Assembly (NCBI RefSeq): GCF_002514735.1
Contig: NZ_KZ300476.1
Span: 1,025,854 to 1,089,853 of the forward strand
Direction: 5' to 3'
Length of the DNA: 64,000 bases
Source: Sediminicola luteus
GTDB lineage: Bacteria > Bacteroidota > Bacteroidia > Flavobacteriales > Flavobacteriaceae
Shown piece after piece: positions 28,386 to 36,345 of the stretch (position 1 is the first letter of the stretch; each line of letters opens with the position of its first letter). A model generated the notes under the pieces. That model was not told the origin of the DNA, made no database searches, and saw nothing but the letters and a program-made list of their open reading frames with translations. Position numbers and translations under genes: made by a program.

Positions 28386-28489
28386 AACCAGCTATTCCAG
28401 GTACCCAATTACCCATTGGAATATGGTGCATAAAAGCCTGTATAACACCTAAAATCCTTTTGTTCCCATATTTGAATTGCCACCAAATA

Positions 28490-28530
28490 AAATAAGCGCC
28501 TCGATACATTTATCGAGACGCTTATTTTAC
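28490..28530. terminator. bidirectional terminator between the response regulator and the lipoprotein gene
   Basis: Long stem AAATAAGCG-C-CTCGATA / TATCGAG-A-CGCTTATTT with a CATT loop and a single mismatch, flanked by A-rich and T-rich runs. It can end both the plus-strand regulator gene and the minus-strand lipoprotein gene. Confidence 0.8.
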
Positions 28531-28550
28531 TATAGCGGTATGTTGCGCTT

Positions 28551-29237
28551 TTACTCCGGATTGGTACCCGCCAAAGCTTCTGCTACCTTTTCTACATATT
28601 TAGAAGCTACTTTAGACGCTTCCTTAGGGTCGGTAACACTAGAGGTTACCACACTTACCAGTTGATCCTTACCACTTTCTTTCAAGTTATATGCCACGGT
28701 TTCTACAACATAGGTAGTAGAGGTATAGGTACTTGTACTGGTTGGCATATACCCTCCAAATCCACTATAGTAAGGCCCTGCCGCATACGGGTAACGGTAA
28801 TAATTATAGAAACCACCGTAATACCCTGGGTAATAGCCGGCCCCCATATAAATACCACTTGTAGAAGTGGTGGTAGTTTCCTCTTTATCCTTAATGGAAG
28901 TTACCACAACTCCGGTATACCCCTCACTATCGATAATACTCCTTACCATTTTCATTCGCTCTTCGGTCATTTCCCTTTGTTTATGCATTTTCGGGAATTT
29001 TTTAAAGCTCTCGGTCACCTTAAAACCTTTAGCGGCCATTTGGGCAGCTATCTCTTCTTCAAAGGCGACACGGGCCTGATTATCTGCCGTACGGGCAATT
29101 ACCAAAATATTCTGCTCTTTAAAACTGTCCAATTTGGCTTGGTCGGCTTTCCAGGAATCCAATACTTTAATACTAGAACAACTCTGGAACAAAATAGCTA
29201 CCAATAGGATAGCGATTTTTACTTGCGCGTTTTTCAT
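28551..29237 (-). CDS. DUF4136-like lipoprotein
   Basis: 228 residues. The lipobox is FQSC with lipid-modified C20, followed by SSIKVLDSWK. The mature part is a small alpha/beta domain (NILVIARTADNQARVAFEEEIAAQMAAKGFKVTESF), then a low-complexity Tyr/Gly-rich stretch (GAGYYPGYYGGFYNYYRYPYAAGPYYSGFGGYMP region), and a C-terminal domain with TYVVETVAYNLKESGKDQLVSVVTSSV. This arrangement matches the DUF4136/outer-membrane lipoprotein group of Bacteroidetes, whose function is unknown. It is monocistronic and bounded downstream by the hairpin at 28490. Confidence 0.65.
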   Translation of the reverse strand: MKNAQVKIAILLVAILFQSCSSIKVLDSWKADQAKLDSFKEQNILVIARTADNQARVAFEEEIAAQMAAKGFKVTESFKKFPKMHKQREMTEERMKMVRSIIDSEGYTGVVVTSIKDKEETTTTSTSGIYMGAGYYPGYYGGFYNYYRYPYAAGPYYSGFGGYMPTSTSTYTSTTYVVETVAYNLKESGKDQLVSVVTSSVTDPKEASKVASKYVEKVAEALAGTNPE

Positions 29238-29347
29238 GATATATGCGTGTGTTTAGAAATTTGATGGGAAGATACTAAAGTTTGTGTAAAAACCGCCCAC
29301 TTGGTACGTTAAAGCTAACATAGGCTAAAAACCATATCCGTTCAGGC

Positions 29348-30469
29348 CTATTCCCACCAATTTTCTTGATAATCGGCAGTACGCCCAAAGGTGAACCATT
29401 GACCTATTTTTGGTACGATCATGGGCATTTGCAATTCTTCACTCCTTTTTGAAGCCCTTAGTACAGGGTCGTCCCAAGTATGAAAAGCCAATTTAAAGGC
29501 GCCCCAATGAATGGGCATCATTTCCTTGGCACCGACATCTATGGCAGCCTGAACCGTTTGCTCGGGCATCATATGTATCTCTTTCCAGAGTTCATTATAC
29601 TGCCCACACTCCATCAAGGCCATATCAAAAGGCCCGTAGGTTTCACCGATTTGTTTAAAATGGGGCCCGTAGCCGCTATCGCCGCTAAAGAACAATTTGG
29701 TTCCCTCGACCTCAAGGACCCAGGAGGCCCATAGGGTACTACCCCAATTACTGATCTTGCGACCCGAAAAATGTTGGGCCGGCGTACAGGCCATAAAAAC
29801 ATTTTCATATTGGGTTTCTTCTCCCCAATCCATCTCTTCGACCTGAGCTTTAGGCACCCCCCATTCATACAAATGCAAGCCTACGCCAAGTGGCACTACA
29901 AAGCGCTCCACCTTGTCTTTTAGCGCCAAAACAGAGTCATAGTCCAAATGATCATAGTGATCATGTGAAAAAACAACCAAATCTATTTTAGGCAATCGTT
30001 CGATCTCCAAGGGCAATTGGGTATTAAAGCGTTTTGAGCCTAATGCCGGATGTGGTGCCGGTGTTGTACCGAACATGGGGTCCAGAAGTATGTTCTTACC
30101 CCCTATCTGCCACAAAAAAGTGGAGTGGCCAAACCAAACCATTCTTCCTGCCCCTTGGTATTGGGTCATTTCCAAGGAATCTAAGGTTTGAACAGGAACC
30201 GATTCCGGAACGGTACCTTCTTGTTTCTGAAAATACTTGACCCCGGATTTAAACATATCGCCAAATCCCATTTTATTCTCGACCCCACCAATATTCCTAA
30301 AAACATCGTCACGGTATTGCGGCGATTTAGCAAAGCGAACCTTATCGGAAGCCGACGGGTCTGCGCCAAAAGCGGGATGCAGATTAACAAATAAAAAATA
30401 GGCCAAAACAAAGACCCCGATTACAATACCAATGGTAATTCCGAGCATTTTTAATCTTCTTTTAATCAT
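29348..30469 (-). CDS. MBL-fold metallo-hydrolase, membrane anchored (NAPE-PLD/UlaG-like)
   Basis: 373 residues from the ATG at 30469, chosen because it begins a signal anchor (basic MIKRRLK, then a hydrophobic helix of about 20 residues); the frame to 30499 adds ten unlikely residues. The metal-binding motif is FSHDHYDHLDYDS (HxHxDH), with further ligands in PAQHFSGR, FFSGDSGYG and MPIHWGAF. The sequence VWFGHSTFLWQIGGKNILLDPMF is typical of the branch that includes NAPE-phospholipase D and UlaG. The substrate is unknown; a lipid or phosphoester is plausible. An operator-like element shared with the adjacent tetR gene lies 57 bp upstream. Confidence 0.88.
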   Translation of the reverse strand: MIKRRLKMLGITIGIVIGVFVLAYFLFVNLHPAFGADPSASDKVRFAKSPQYRDDVFRNIGGVENKMGFGDMFKSGVKYFQKQEGTVPESVPVQTLDSLEMTQYQGAGRMVWFGHSTFLWQIGGKNILLDPMFGTTPAPHPALGSKRFNTQLPLEIERLPKIDLVVFSHDHYDHLDYDSVLALKDKVERFVVPLGVGLHLYEWGVPKAQVEEMDWGEETQYENVFMACTPAQHFSGRKISNWGSTLWASWVLEVEGTKLFFSGDSGYGPHFKQIGETYGPFDMALMECGQYNELWKEIHMMPEQTVQAAIDVGAKEMMPIHWGAFKLAFHTWDDPVLRASKRSEELQMPMIVPKIGQWFTFGRTADYQENWWE

Positions 30470-30525
30470 ATGATGTTTACTAATCCCTACAGTAACCACG
30501 AATTTCTCGATTCATCAGTACTTAT

Positions 30526-30546
30526 AGTGAATATTTATTCGTTTTT
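30526..30546. promoter_or_regulatory. putative TetR operator upstream of the MBL-fold gene
   Basis: A 21-bp element with the palindromic core GAATATTTATTC. Its exact reverse complement occurs at 31141-31161 upstream of the tetR gene. The copy lies between the tetR stop and the MBL-fold start, in the position expected for a repressor site. Confidence 0.6.
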
Positions 30547-30559
30547 ATTTTAAAAAAAA

Positions 30560-31126
30560 TCATCTTTTTATCCCATCCCAGTACAAATCGAATAATTGAT
30601 TGCTATCTTTTAGGGCCATCTTGCCATCGCGTACCAATTGGGCACTCATAGTAAGACTGGCCAAGGTAGCGGCAATCAACACCTCATTATCCAGCGCTTT
30701 TATCGTACCATCGGCCTTGGCCGTTTGGAACAAGGCACTAACCAAACTGTATGCCTCACCCCTATCGTGAATTTTCTGTCTTTTGTAATAGGGTGATTGC
30801 TTTACTTGCTCTATAAAAGACTTCTCTTTTATGTTATTAATGTTAAAATGAAACCATTGCAACCAAACTTTCTTTAGTTTTGCCCGAATCGGAATTGGTT
30901 CTGCGGTATGGGCTTTTAAAAATACTTCCTGGGTACCAAGTACTTCATCATAGACGCTTAAAACCAAATCTTCCTTATTCTTAAAATAGATGTATAAGGT
31001 AGCGGGCGACAGGCCCACCTTTCTGGCCAAGGCAGCCATTTTTAAACCCGATAGACCCGTTTGGTGCACCATGTCCAAGGTACATTCGATGATTTGTTTT
31101 CTTTTTGTCTCGTCTTTGAGCCGCAT
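30560..31126 (-). CDS. TetR/AcrR family transcriptional regulator
   Basis: 188 residues. The N-terminal helix-turn-helix is residues about 8-50: IIECTLDMVHQTGLSGLKMAALARKVGLSPATLYIYFKNKEDLVLSVYD. The rest is a helical ligand-binding domain of unknown ligand. A perfect promoter box (TATATTTG) ends 4 nt before the start codon, and a 21-bp element repeated upstream of the MBL-fold gene covers the region just in front of it. The gene probably represses itself and the adjacent MBL-fold gene. This regulation is inferred from the repeated site. Confidence 0.9.
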   Translation of the reverse strand: MRLKDETKRKQIIECTLDMVHQTGLSGLKMAALARKVGLSPATLYIYFKNKEDLVLSVYDEVLGTQEVFLKAHTAEPIPIRAKLKKVWLQWFHFNINNIKEKSFIEQVKQSPYYKRQKIHDRGEAYSLVSALFQTAKADGTIKALDNEVLIAATLASLTMSAQLVRDGKMALKDSNQLFDLYWDGIKR

Positions 31127-31130
31127 GGGG

Positions 31131-31161
31131 CAAATATATTAAAAACGAATAAATATTCACT
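31131..31161 (-). promoter_or_regulatory. tetR promoter (TATATTTG) with overlapping operator element
   Basis: On the minus strand the -7 box TATATTTG (31131-31138) is followed by four C and then the ATG at 31126. The 21-bp element with core GAATATTTATTC occupies 31141-31161, just upstream of the box, where a bound repressor would block RNA polymerase. Confidence 0.6.
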
Positions 31162-31211
31162 TTAAATCAAAAAAGAAAGGCCTAGCATTTACCAGACCTT
31201 TATAACCCTAG

Positions 31212-31286
31212 TGGGATATACTGGATTCGAACCAGTGACCTCTGCCCTGTCAAGGCAGCGCTCTAAACCAACTGAGCTAATATCCC
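31212..31286 (-). tRNA. tRNA-Val (anticodon GAC)
   Basis: 75 nt on the minus strand. The acceptor stem GGGATAT pairs with ATATCCC. The D-arm is GCTCAGTTGGTTTAGAGC, the anticodon stem CTGCC/GGCAG holds the loop TTGACAG (anticodon GAC), and the T-arm is ACTGG-TTCGAAT-CCAGT. CCA is not encoded. Confidence 0.95.
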
Positions 31287-31330
31287 ATAATTAAGTCTTC
31301 ACGAAAATAATCAATGAAAACCATAAACTA

Positions 31331-31359
31331 AAAAAGCCCTCCGTTAAGGAAGGCTTTTT
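31331..31359 (-). terminator. terminator-like hairpin between the two tRNA-Val genes
   Basis: Fully paired 12-bp stem (AAAAAGCCTTCC with GGAGGGCTTTTT on the minus strand, one G-T pair) and a 5-nt loop, followed by T. It lies 4 bp after the tRNA-Val(TAC) gene and upstream of the tRNA-Val(GAC) gene in the direction of transcription. Confidence 0.75.
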
Positions 31360-31363
31360 GTTG

Positions 31364-31438
31364 TGGGCCCTACTGGATTCGAACCAGTGACCCCCTGCTT
31401 GTAAGGCAGGTGCTCTGAACCAACTGAGCTAAGAGCCC
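31364..31438 (-). tRNA. tRNA-Val (anticodon TAC)
   Basis: 75 nt on the minus strand. The acceptor stem GGGCTCT pairs with AGGGCCC (one T-G pair). The anticodon stem CCTGC/GCAGG holds the loop CTTACAA (anticodon TAC), and the T-arm is the same as in the neighbouring tRNA. CCA is not encoded. Confidence 0.95.
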
Positions 31439-31470
31439 CAATCGCACATCCATTACTGATGTTGCGGGTG

Positions 31471-31501
31471 CAAATATAGTACTGTTTTTCTTTTGTCCAA
31501 A
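31471..31501 (-). promoter_or_regulatory. promoter of the tRNA-Val genes
   Basis: On the minus strand TTTG (31498-31501) is followed by a 19-nt spacer and TATATTTG (31471-31478). Both elements match the Bacteroidetes -33/-7 consensus perfectly. The start would be near 31467, about 29 nt before the mature tRNA. Confidence 0.7.
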
Positions 31502-31519
31502 AGAAAAGGGATAAAAAAA

Positions 31520-32734
31520 TCAAAGTATTTCCGCCACGGTGAACGTACTGCCACCAACAAAGATCAAATCGTCGGAAGTCGCATTTTCTTTAGCCCTCGC
31601 AAAGGCTTCAACTACAGAAGCATAGCCTGAGCCCTGCAACTTTTCTTCTACAGCCAGGGCTAACAGCGCATCTGTATCTACAGCTCTTTTTATTTGGGGT
31701 TGGGCAAAATAATATATGGCCTTTTTCGGGAGAAGCCCCATGATTTTGGACACTTCCTTATCGGCTACCATACCGATTACCATATGTAGGTTACGGTATT
31801 TTTGGGCTTTTACTTGCTGAATTACCAACATAATCCCTTCAACATTATGGGCGGTATCGGCAATAATCTTTGGCGCTTCGCCCAAAACTTGCCAACGCCC
31901 CCTAAGTCCGGTATTGGCCACCACGTTTTTTAGACCTAGACGCAAATGCTCTTCTGTCACTTCGAAACCTTCCAATTTTTTCAAAGTCGCCACTACCCCT
32001 TTTAGGTTTTGCTGCTGGTAAGCGCCCATTAAATCGGTTTTGTACACCCCATTAACTGTGGTAGAAGCGAAACAAATACTACTAGCCTCCTTGTTCTTGG
32101 CTTCGGTCTTAAACACCTGTACTACCTTGGGCTGATATTCACTAATGACCACGGGCACCCCCTGTTTTATAACCCCTGCTTTTTCAAAAGCGATGGCCTC
32201 TAAGGTATCTCCCAATATTTGGGTATGGTCCTTACTTATATTGGTTATTAGGCAAACTTCTGGGGTAATAATATTGGTGGCATCGAAACGCCCACCCAAG
32301 CCTACTTCGATAATGGCTATATCTACCGATTCTGTAGCGAAGTATTCAAAGGCCATGGCCACGGTCATTTCAAAAAAAGACAGTCCCAAACCTTCCATAT
32401 AGCTTTTGTGCCGGCTTACGAAATCGACAACACTAGACTCGGGTATCATGGTACCGTTAATCTTAATACGTTCTCGAAAATCGGACAGGTGGGGCGAGGT
32501 ATACAAACCAACTTTATAACCTGCCTGTTGCAGTACGGAGGCCAGCATATGGCTACTACTCCCTTTGCCGTTGGTGCCCGCCACGTGAATGCTCTTAAAA
32601 CGTTCTTGCGGATCACCCAAGTGGCGGGCAAACGCTTTTATCTTATCGAGTTTGGCGTTTAGGGCCTGTATGCCCTCTTTTTGGTACATGGGCAATTGCT
32701 CGAACATCCATGTTACCGTTTCCTTATAGTCCAT
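31520..32734 (-). CDS. folC: bifunctional dihydrofolate synthase/folylpolyglutamate synthase
   Basis: 404 residues, Mur-ligase superfamily. The P-loop is HVAGTNGKGSSSHMLASVL, followed by LYTSPHLSDFRERIKING, the FolC signature. EVGLGGRFDATNII and TNISKDHTQILGDTLEAIAFEKAGVIK complete the ATP and magnesium site, and DTAHNVEG is the C-terminal domain motif. It makes dihydrofolate from dihydropteroate and lengthens the glutamate tail of folates. It is the last gene of the exbB-exbD-tonB-folC minus-strand cluster, 8 bp behind tonB. Confidence 0.95.
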   Translation of the reverse strand: MDYKETVTWMFEQLPMYQKEGIQALNAKLDKIKAFARHLGDPQERFKSIHVAGTNGKGSSSHMLASVLQQAGYKVGLYTSPHLSDFRERIKINGTMIPESSVVDFVSRHKSYMEGLGLSFFEMTVAMAFEYFATESVDIAIIEVGLGGRFDATNIITPEVCLITNISKDHTQILGDTLEAIAFEKAGVIKQGVPVVISEYQPKVVQVFKTEAKNKEASSICFASTTVNGVYKTDLMGAYQQQNLKGVVATLKKLEGFEVTEEHLRLGLKNVVANTGLRGRWQVLGEAPKIIADTAHNVEGIMLVIQQVKAQKYRNLHMVIGMVADKEVSKIMGLLPKKAIYYFAQPQIKRAVDTDALLALAVEEKLQGSGYASVVEAFARAKENATSDDLIFVGGSTFTVAEIL

Positions 32735-32742
32735 TGTATATT

Positions 32743-33651
32743 TTATTCCCCCAATTTGAAGTTGACCACCACAAATCCGATTTGGCGGCTTGGGGCATTG
32801 CTATCGAGGTTCCAGTGGTGCATCATGGCCGTTTTACGGGCAGGCTCCATTAAACATGGGGCGGTATTGTTGGTTCCCTTTACCCCAGGTGTGGCACTGG
32901 TTACCTTTCCATTACGATCGACCACGATTTTTACCACTACCCGGCCTTCTTCATTGCAGTCTTGCTGTACTTTTCCGCGGCTAACCAAAGAACGGCCGTT
33001 AAGTCCGTATCCGCTGCCTCCCGTACCTGTACCGGCCGAACCGTAATAACTGGTGGCATAAGGATTACCTTCGGGTTTTCCCTTGTCTCCGGCACGGTCA
33101 TCGTTACCTTCACTTCCGGTGGCCGTACCCTCTGAGGAGTTCAAACCGCCCATAAGGGCATCCAACTGTTTCTTTTTGGCATCTTGTTCGGCCTGACGCT
33201 TACGTTCGGCATCGGCTTTGGCCTTAGCGATTCGGGCCGCTTCGGCCTCTGCCTTTTGTTTGGCCTCGGCCGCTTTACGCTCGGCTTCCTTTTGTTGCTT
33301 GATACGAATGGATTCCTCACTTTCTTGGGTCAGTACCTTTTCTTCGGGAGCGGATTCGGGTTGGGCCTCGGCCACTTCGGTCTCTTCTGTCACAACTTCC
33401 TCAACTGGCTGTTGCTCAGTAACCGGTTCGGGAATTTCTTCAGCTTCTTGAGGTTGGGAACGAATGGGTTCGGTGGGTTGTTTATTGCCCCTACCGAAAT
33501 CGGTGGTACCAAAGTTTACCGAAATACCACTTTCCTCTGGCGGATCTAAATAGGCCAGCCCCACATAAAAAAGCAATAAGAGCAATGCGCTCACCAAAAC
33601 GGTGGTCAGCGTAAAACTCTTTTTTTTATGATCCGTATCTAATAGTGCCAT
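32743..33651 (-). CDS. TonB family energy transducer
   Basis: 302 residues with a short cytoplasmic start and one membrane helix (TTVLVSALLLLLFYVGLAYL). A long Glu/Pro-rich periplasmic spacer follows, then an Ala/Lys/Glu-rich helical stretch (KQQKEAERKAAEAKQKAEAE and onward). The C-terminal domain (GRVVVKIVVDRNGKVTSATPG to IGFVVVNFKL) is of the TonB type. It transmits proton-motive-force energy from ExbB-ExbD to outer-membrane receptors. The Ala/Lys-rich helix also resembles TolA. Its start codon overlaps the exbD stop by one base. Confidence 0.88.
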   Translation of the reverse strand: MALLDTDHKKKSFTLTTVLVSALLLLLFYVGLAYLDPPEESGISVNFGTTDFGRGNKQPTEPIRSQPQEAEEIPEPVTEQQPVEEVVTEETEVAEAQPESAPEEKVLTQESEESIRIKQQKEAERKAAEAKQKAEAEAARIAKAKADAERKRQAEQDAKKKQLDALMGGLNSSEGTATGSEGNDDRAGDKGKPEGNPYATSYYGSAGTGTGGSGYGLNGRSLVSRGKVQQDCNEEGRVVVKIVVDRNGKVTSATPGVKGTNNTAPCLMEPARKTAMMHHWNLDSNAPSRQIGFVVVNFKLGE

Positions 33652-34037
33652 TATTTGGGCCGTACGGCCAAGATGACCTTAAAGTTATTTCGGTTGGCGA
33701 TATCCATAACGTTTACCGCTTCTTTAATGGCGACGCTCTCTTCGGCCCTTAAGATAATGGTAGGTTTCTCCTGACCTTTAAGGGCTTTTTTGAGTTCTAT
33801 CTCAATGTACTCGCCATTGATCCGTTCATTGTTCACATAGTATTCCAGGTTCTTGTTGATGGTCACCGACACATTTTGGGTATTGGTCGATTTCCCTTTG
33901 GCCTTGGGCAGTAAAAGATCCAGGGCATTAGGCGCATTGGAGGTCAGCATAAAAAAGACCAACAATAAAAACACGATGTCGGTCATGGACGACATACTGA
34001 ATTCTGGACTAACCTTATTCCTTCCTTTTAACTTCAT
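33651..34037 (-). CDS. exbD: ExbD/TolR family biopolymer transporter
   Basis: 128 residues: a short cytoplasmic N-terminus, one membrane helix with the conserved proton-carrying aspartate (SSMTDIVFLLLVFFMLTS), and a periplasmic domain ending in KVILAVRPK. It forms the proton channel with ExbB and energises TonB. Only one ExbD gene is present; many Bacteroidetes clusters have two. It lies 12 bp behind exbB and overlaps tonB by one base. Confidence 0.93.
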   Translation of the reverse strand: MKLKGRNKVSPEFSMSSMTDIVFLLLVFFMLTSNAPNALDLLLPKAKGKSTNTQNVSVTINKNLEYYVNNERINGEYIEIELKKALKGQEKPTIILRAEESVAIKEAVNVMDIANRNNFKVILAVRPK

Positions 34038-34049
34038 AGCGGAAGAGGA

Positions 34050-34742
34050 TTAAAGAGGTTCGTTCAATAGGTCGAGGAATTCCACGGCATTCGCTTCCAT
34101 TTTGTGTACCACCTTATCGGTACGGTTCACCAAATGGTTATATCCAATATAAGCGATAATACCCACAACCAGACCGGCAACGGTAGTGGTCATAGCCGTA
34201 TAGATACCCGAGGCCAAAGACCCCATTTCGGCCTGGCCGCCACTACTGGCCATTTCGTGGAACGCCAAAATCATTCCGATTACGGTTCCTAAGAACCCAA
34301 TCATAGGTGCCGCACCTGCCACCGTAGCCAAAACACTAACGTTCTTCTCTAATTTGTATACTTCAAGTGTACCAGCATTTTCAATAGCCTTATTGATATC
34401 CTCCAAAGGTTTGCCGATCCTAGACACCCCTTTTTCGGTCAAACGGGCCACTGGCGAATCGGTTTGGGCGCATAATAATTTAGCCGCATCCAATTTTCCG
34501 TTGGTTACATGATCGCGTATTTGATTCATAAAGTTCTTATCGATCTTAGAAGCCGCCTTGATCGCAAAAATGCGTTCGAAGTAGATATACAAGGCTACAA
34601 ACAACAATACGAACAACACCGCTATAATAACGATACTACCCGTACCACCGTTTAAGATAAGGTCCATTACGGACAAGGTTTTTTCTTCGGATAGGCTATC
34701 GGTAAGGGCCGGATCCGTGATTGCTTCTTGAAAGAATGTCAT
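34050..34742 (-). CDS. exbB: ExbB/MotA/TolQ family proton channel protein
   Basis: 230 residues with three membrane helices: one after the periplasmic N-terminus (IVIIAVLFVLLFVALYIYF) and two in the C-terminal half. The C-terminal half contains the family signature LATVAGAAPMIGFLGTVIGMILAFHEMASSGG and SGIYTAMTTTVAGLVVGIIAYIGYNHL. It is the first gene of the exbB-exbD-tonB-folC cluster. No TAnnTTTG box is obvious in front of it. Confidence 0.93.
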   Translation of the reverse strand: MTFFQEAITDPALTDSLSEEKTLSVMDLILNGGTGSIVIIAVLFVLLFVALYIYFERIFAIKAASKIDKNFMNQIRDHVTNGKLDAAKLLCAQTDSPVARLTEKGVSRIGKPLEDINKAIENAGTLEVYKLEKNVSVLATVAGAAPMIGFLGTVIGMILAFHEMASSGGQAEMGSLASGIYTAMTTTVAGLVVGIIAYIGYNHLVNRTDKVVHKMEANAVEFLDLLNEPL

Positions 34743-34836
34743 AGTTTCTCTGAATTGCTGATAGTTCGTGTTGCCATAATAACGCCTATTTCATTATAAA
34801 AGTATGTCATTGGGCCCCATACTTTATGTTCATGCA

Positions 34837-34912
34837 CAAAAAAAAGCCTTTCTGTTTCGAATTCGATCCTATAGTAAGCAACAATCGGACCATTTCCGTA
34901 TACAGAAAGGCT
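34837..34912 (-). terminator. terminator after nhaD with an unusually long loop
   Basis: 11-bp stem AGCCTTTCTGT (34902-34912 on the minus strand) with ACAGAAAGGCT (34845-34855), enclosing 46 nt. It is followed on the minus strand by a run of nine T, and lies 20 bp past the nhaD stop. Confidence 0.7.
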
Positions 34913-34931
34913 AAAATCTATTTTGGAACCC

Positions 34932-36326
34932 TTAGGCCAATATACTTCTCATAACGATAAAGGCAATAGAACCAGCCAAGAAGCCAATCAATGCCAACCA
35001 ACCGATTTTTTTCAAATACCAGAAGAAATCGATCTTTTCCATACCCATGGCCACCACCCCAGCAGCAGAACCGATGATAAGCATACTACCCCCGGTACCG
35101 GCAGAAAAGGCGATGAAATGCCATAACGGATTATCCAATGGCTCGGAAAACATGCCCAAACTAGCAGCTACCAAAGGTACATTGTCTATTACGGCAGAAC
35201 CTACACCTAATAGCATTACCACTAAGTCAGATACTGCAGTACCCGCCAATTCCGTACCCATCATAGGCATACTTTCTTTCAAGGTATCGGCAAAGCCGAA
35301 CAATAATCCTAAAGACTCTAGTGCGGCTACGGCCATTAATATCCCTAAGAAGAAAAGGATACTTGGCATTTCAATTTTAGAAAGTGAATGGTGTACCGGA
35401 CTATGGTGCCCGTGGGCATCGGCATGCTCACTGTCTATATTGGTAATGGTAAACTTAGAGTTACTATAAATCTCGGCAAAAGTAGCTACAACAGCCAGCG
35501 AAAGCATCATACCCACATAAGGTGGTAAATGGGTAACCGTTTTAAAAATAGGTACGAATACAATGGCAGCCAAACCTAAGTAAAGCATGGTAGGCCCAAA
35601 TTTACTTTTTGGCTTATCTTCTTCCTCTTCTCCTTCGATTTCACCTTTAAAGGCCGGCATAAATGATGCAATCAACACAGGCACCACCATACAAACCAAA
35701 GAAGGTATCAACAGATAGGTAATTAGGTTTCCAGTAGTTACTTTATTTCCAATCCATAGCATGGTAGTGGTTACGTCGCCAATCGGAGACCAAGCCCCAC
35801 CGGCATTGGCCGCTACAATGATCAAACCGGCATACCATATTCGGGTATCGCGGTTTTTAACGATTTTTTGAAGTATGGAAATCAAAACGATCGTTGCTGT
35901 TAGGTTATCGATTATTGCCGAAAGGATAAAAGCCAGGAAAGCGAAAATCCACAAGATCTTGCCTTTGCTTTTGGTCTTTACATAACTTTTAATAGTCGAA
36001 AAACCATCAAAATAATCGATAATCTCCACAATGGTCATGGCACCTAATAAGAACACCAATATTTCACAGGTCTTACCCAGATGGTGTAACAAGGTCTCTT
36101 CGAGCAGGTGCATTTTCTCTTTATGTTCCAGCATGCCGAAATTTTCCATTAGCGCATGCTTGCCCGAATCGAACCAAGTGGTAAATCCGTCAATTCCAAA
36201 AGCCATAAAGGCCCATAAAATGGCCATCATGGCCAAAGCAGGAATCAACTTATCGATTTTTAGATTGTGCTCTAGTGTAATGGCTAAATAGCCGAGCACG
36301 AAAATAACGATCATTATCGTCTCCAT
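34932..36326 (-). CDS. nhaD: sodium:proton antiporter NhaD
   Basis: 464 residues with about twelve membrane helices. Characteristic NhaD segments are FLLGAMTIVEIIDYFDGF, SAIIDNLTATIVLISIL (the conserved Asn-Leu-Thr-Ala-Thr core), NAGGAWSPIGDVTTTMLWI, and GVGSAVIDNVPLVAASLGMF with GTGGSMLIIGSAAGVVAMGM near the end. It exports Na+ in exchange for protons, in keeping with a marine lifestyle. A His-rich loop (HADAHGHHSPVHHS) lies in the middle. It starts 19 bp after the dehydrogenase gene, so the two form an operon. Confidence 0.95.
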   Translation of the reverse strand: METIMIVIFVLGYLAITLEHNLKIDKLIPALAMMAILWAFMAFGIDGFTTWFDSGKHALMENFGMLEHKEKMHLLEETLLHHLGKTCEILVFLLGAMTIVEIIDYFDGFSTIKSYVKTKSKGKILWIFAFLAFILSAIIDNLTATIVLISILQKIVKNRDTRIWYAGLIIVAANAGGAWSPIGDVTTTMLWIGNKVTTGNLITYLLIPSLVCMVVPVLIASFMPAFKGEIEGEEEEDKPKSKFGPTMLYLGLAAIVFVPIFKTVTHLPPYVGMMLSLAVVATFAEIYSNSKFTITNIDSEHADAHGHHSPVHHSLSKIEMPSILFFLGILMAVAALESLGLLFGFADTLKESMPMMGTELAGTAVSDLVVMLLGVGSAVIDNVPLVAASLGMFSEPLDNPLWHFIAFSAGTGGSMLIIGSAAGVVAMGMEKIDFFWYLKKIGWLALIGFLAGSIAFIVMRSILA

Positions 36327-36345
36327 AATTAGTTGGTTTTTTTAG

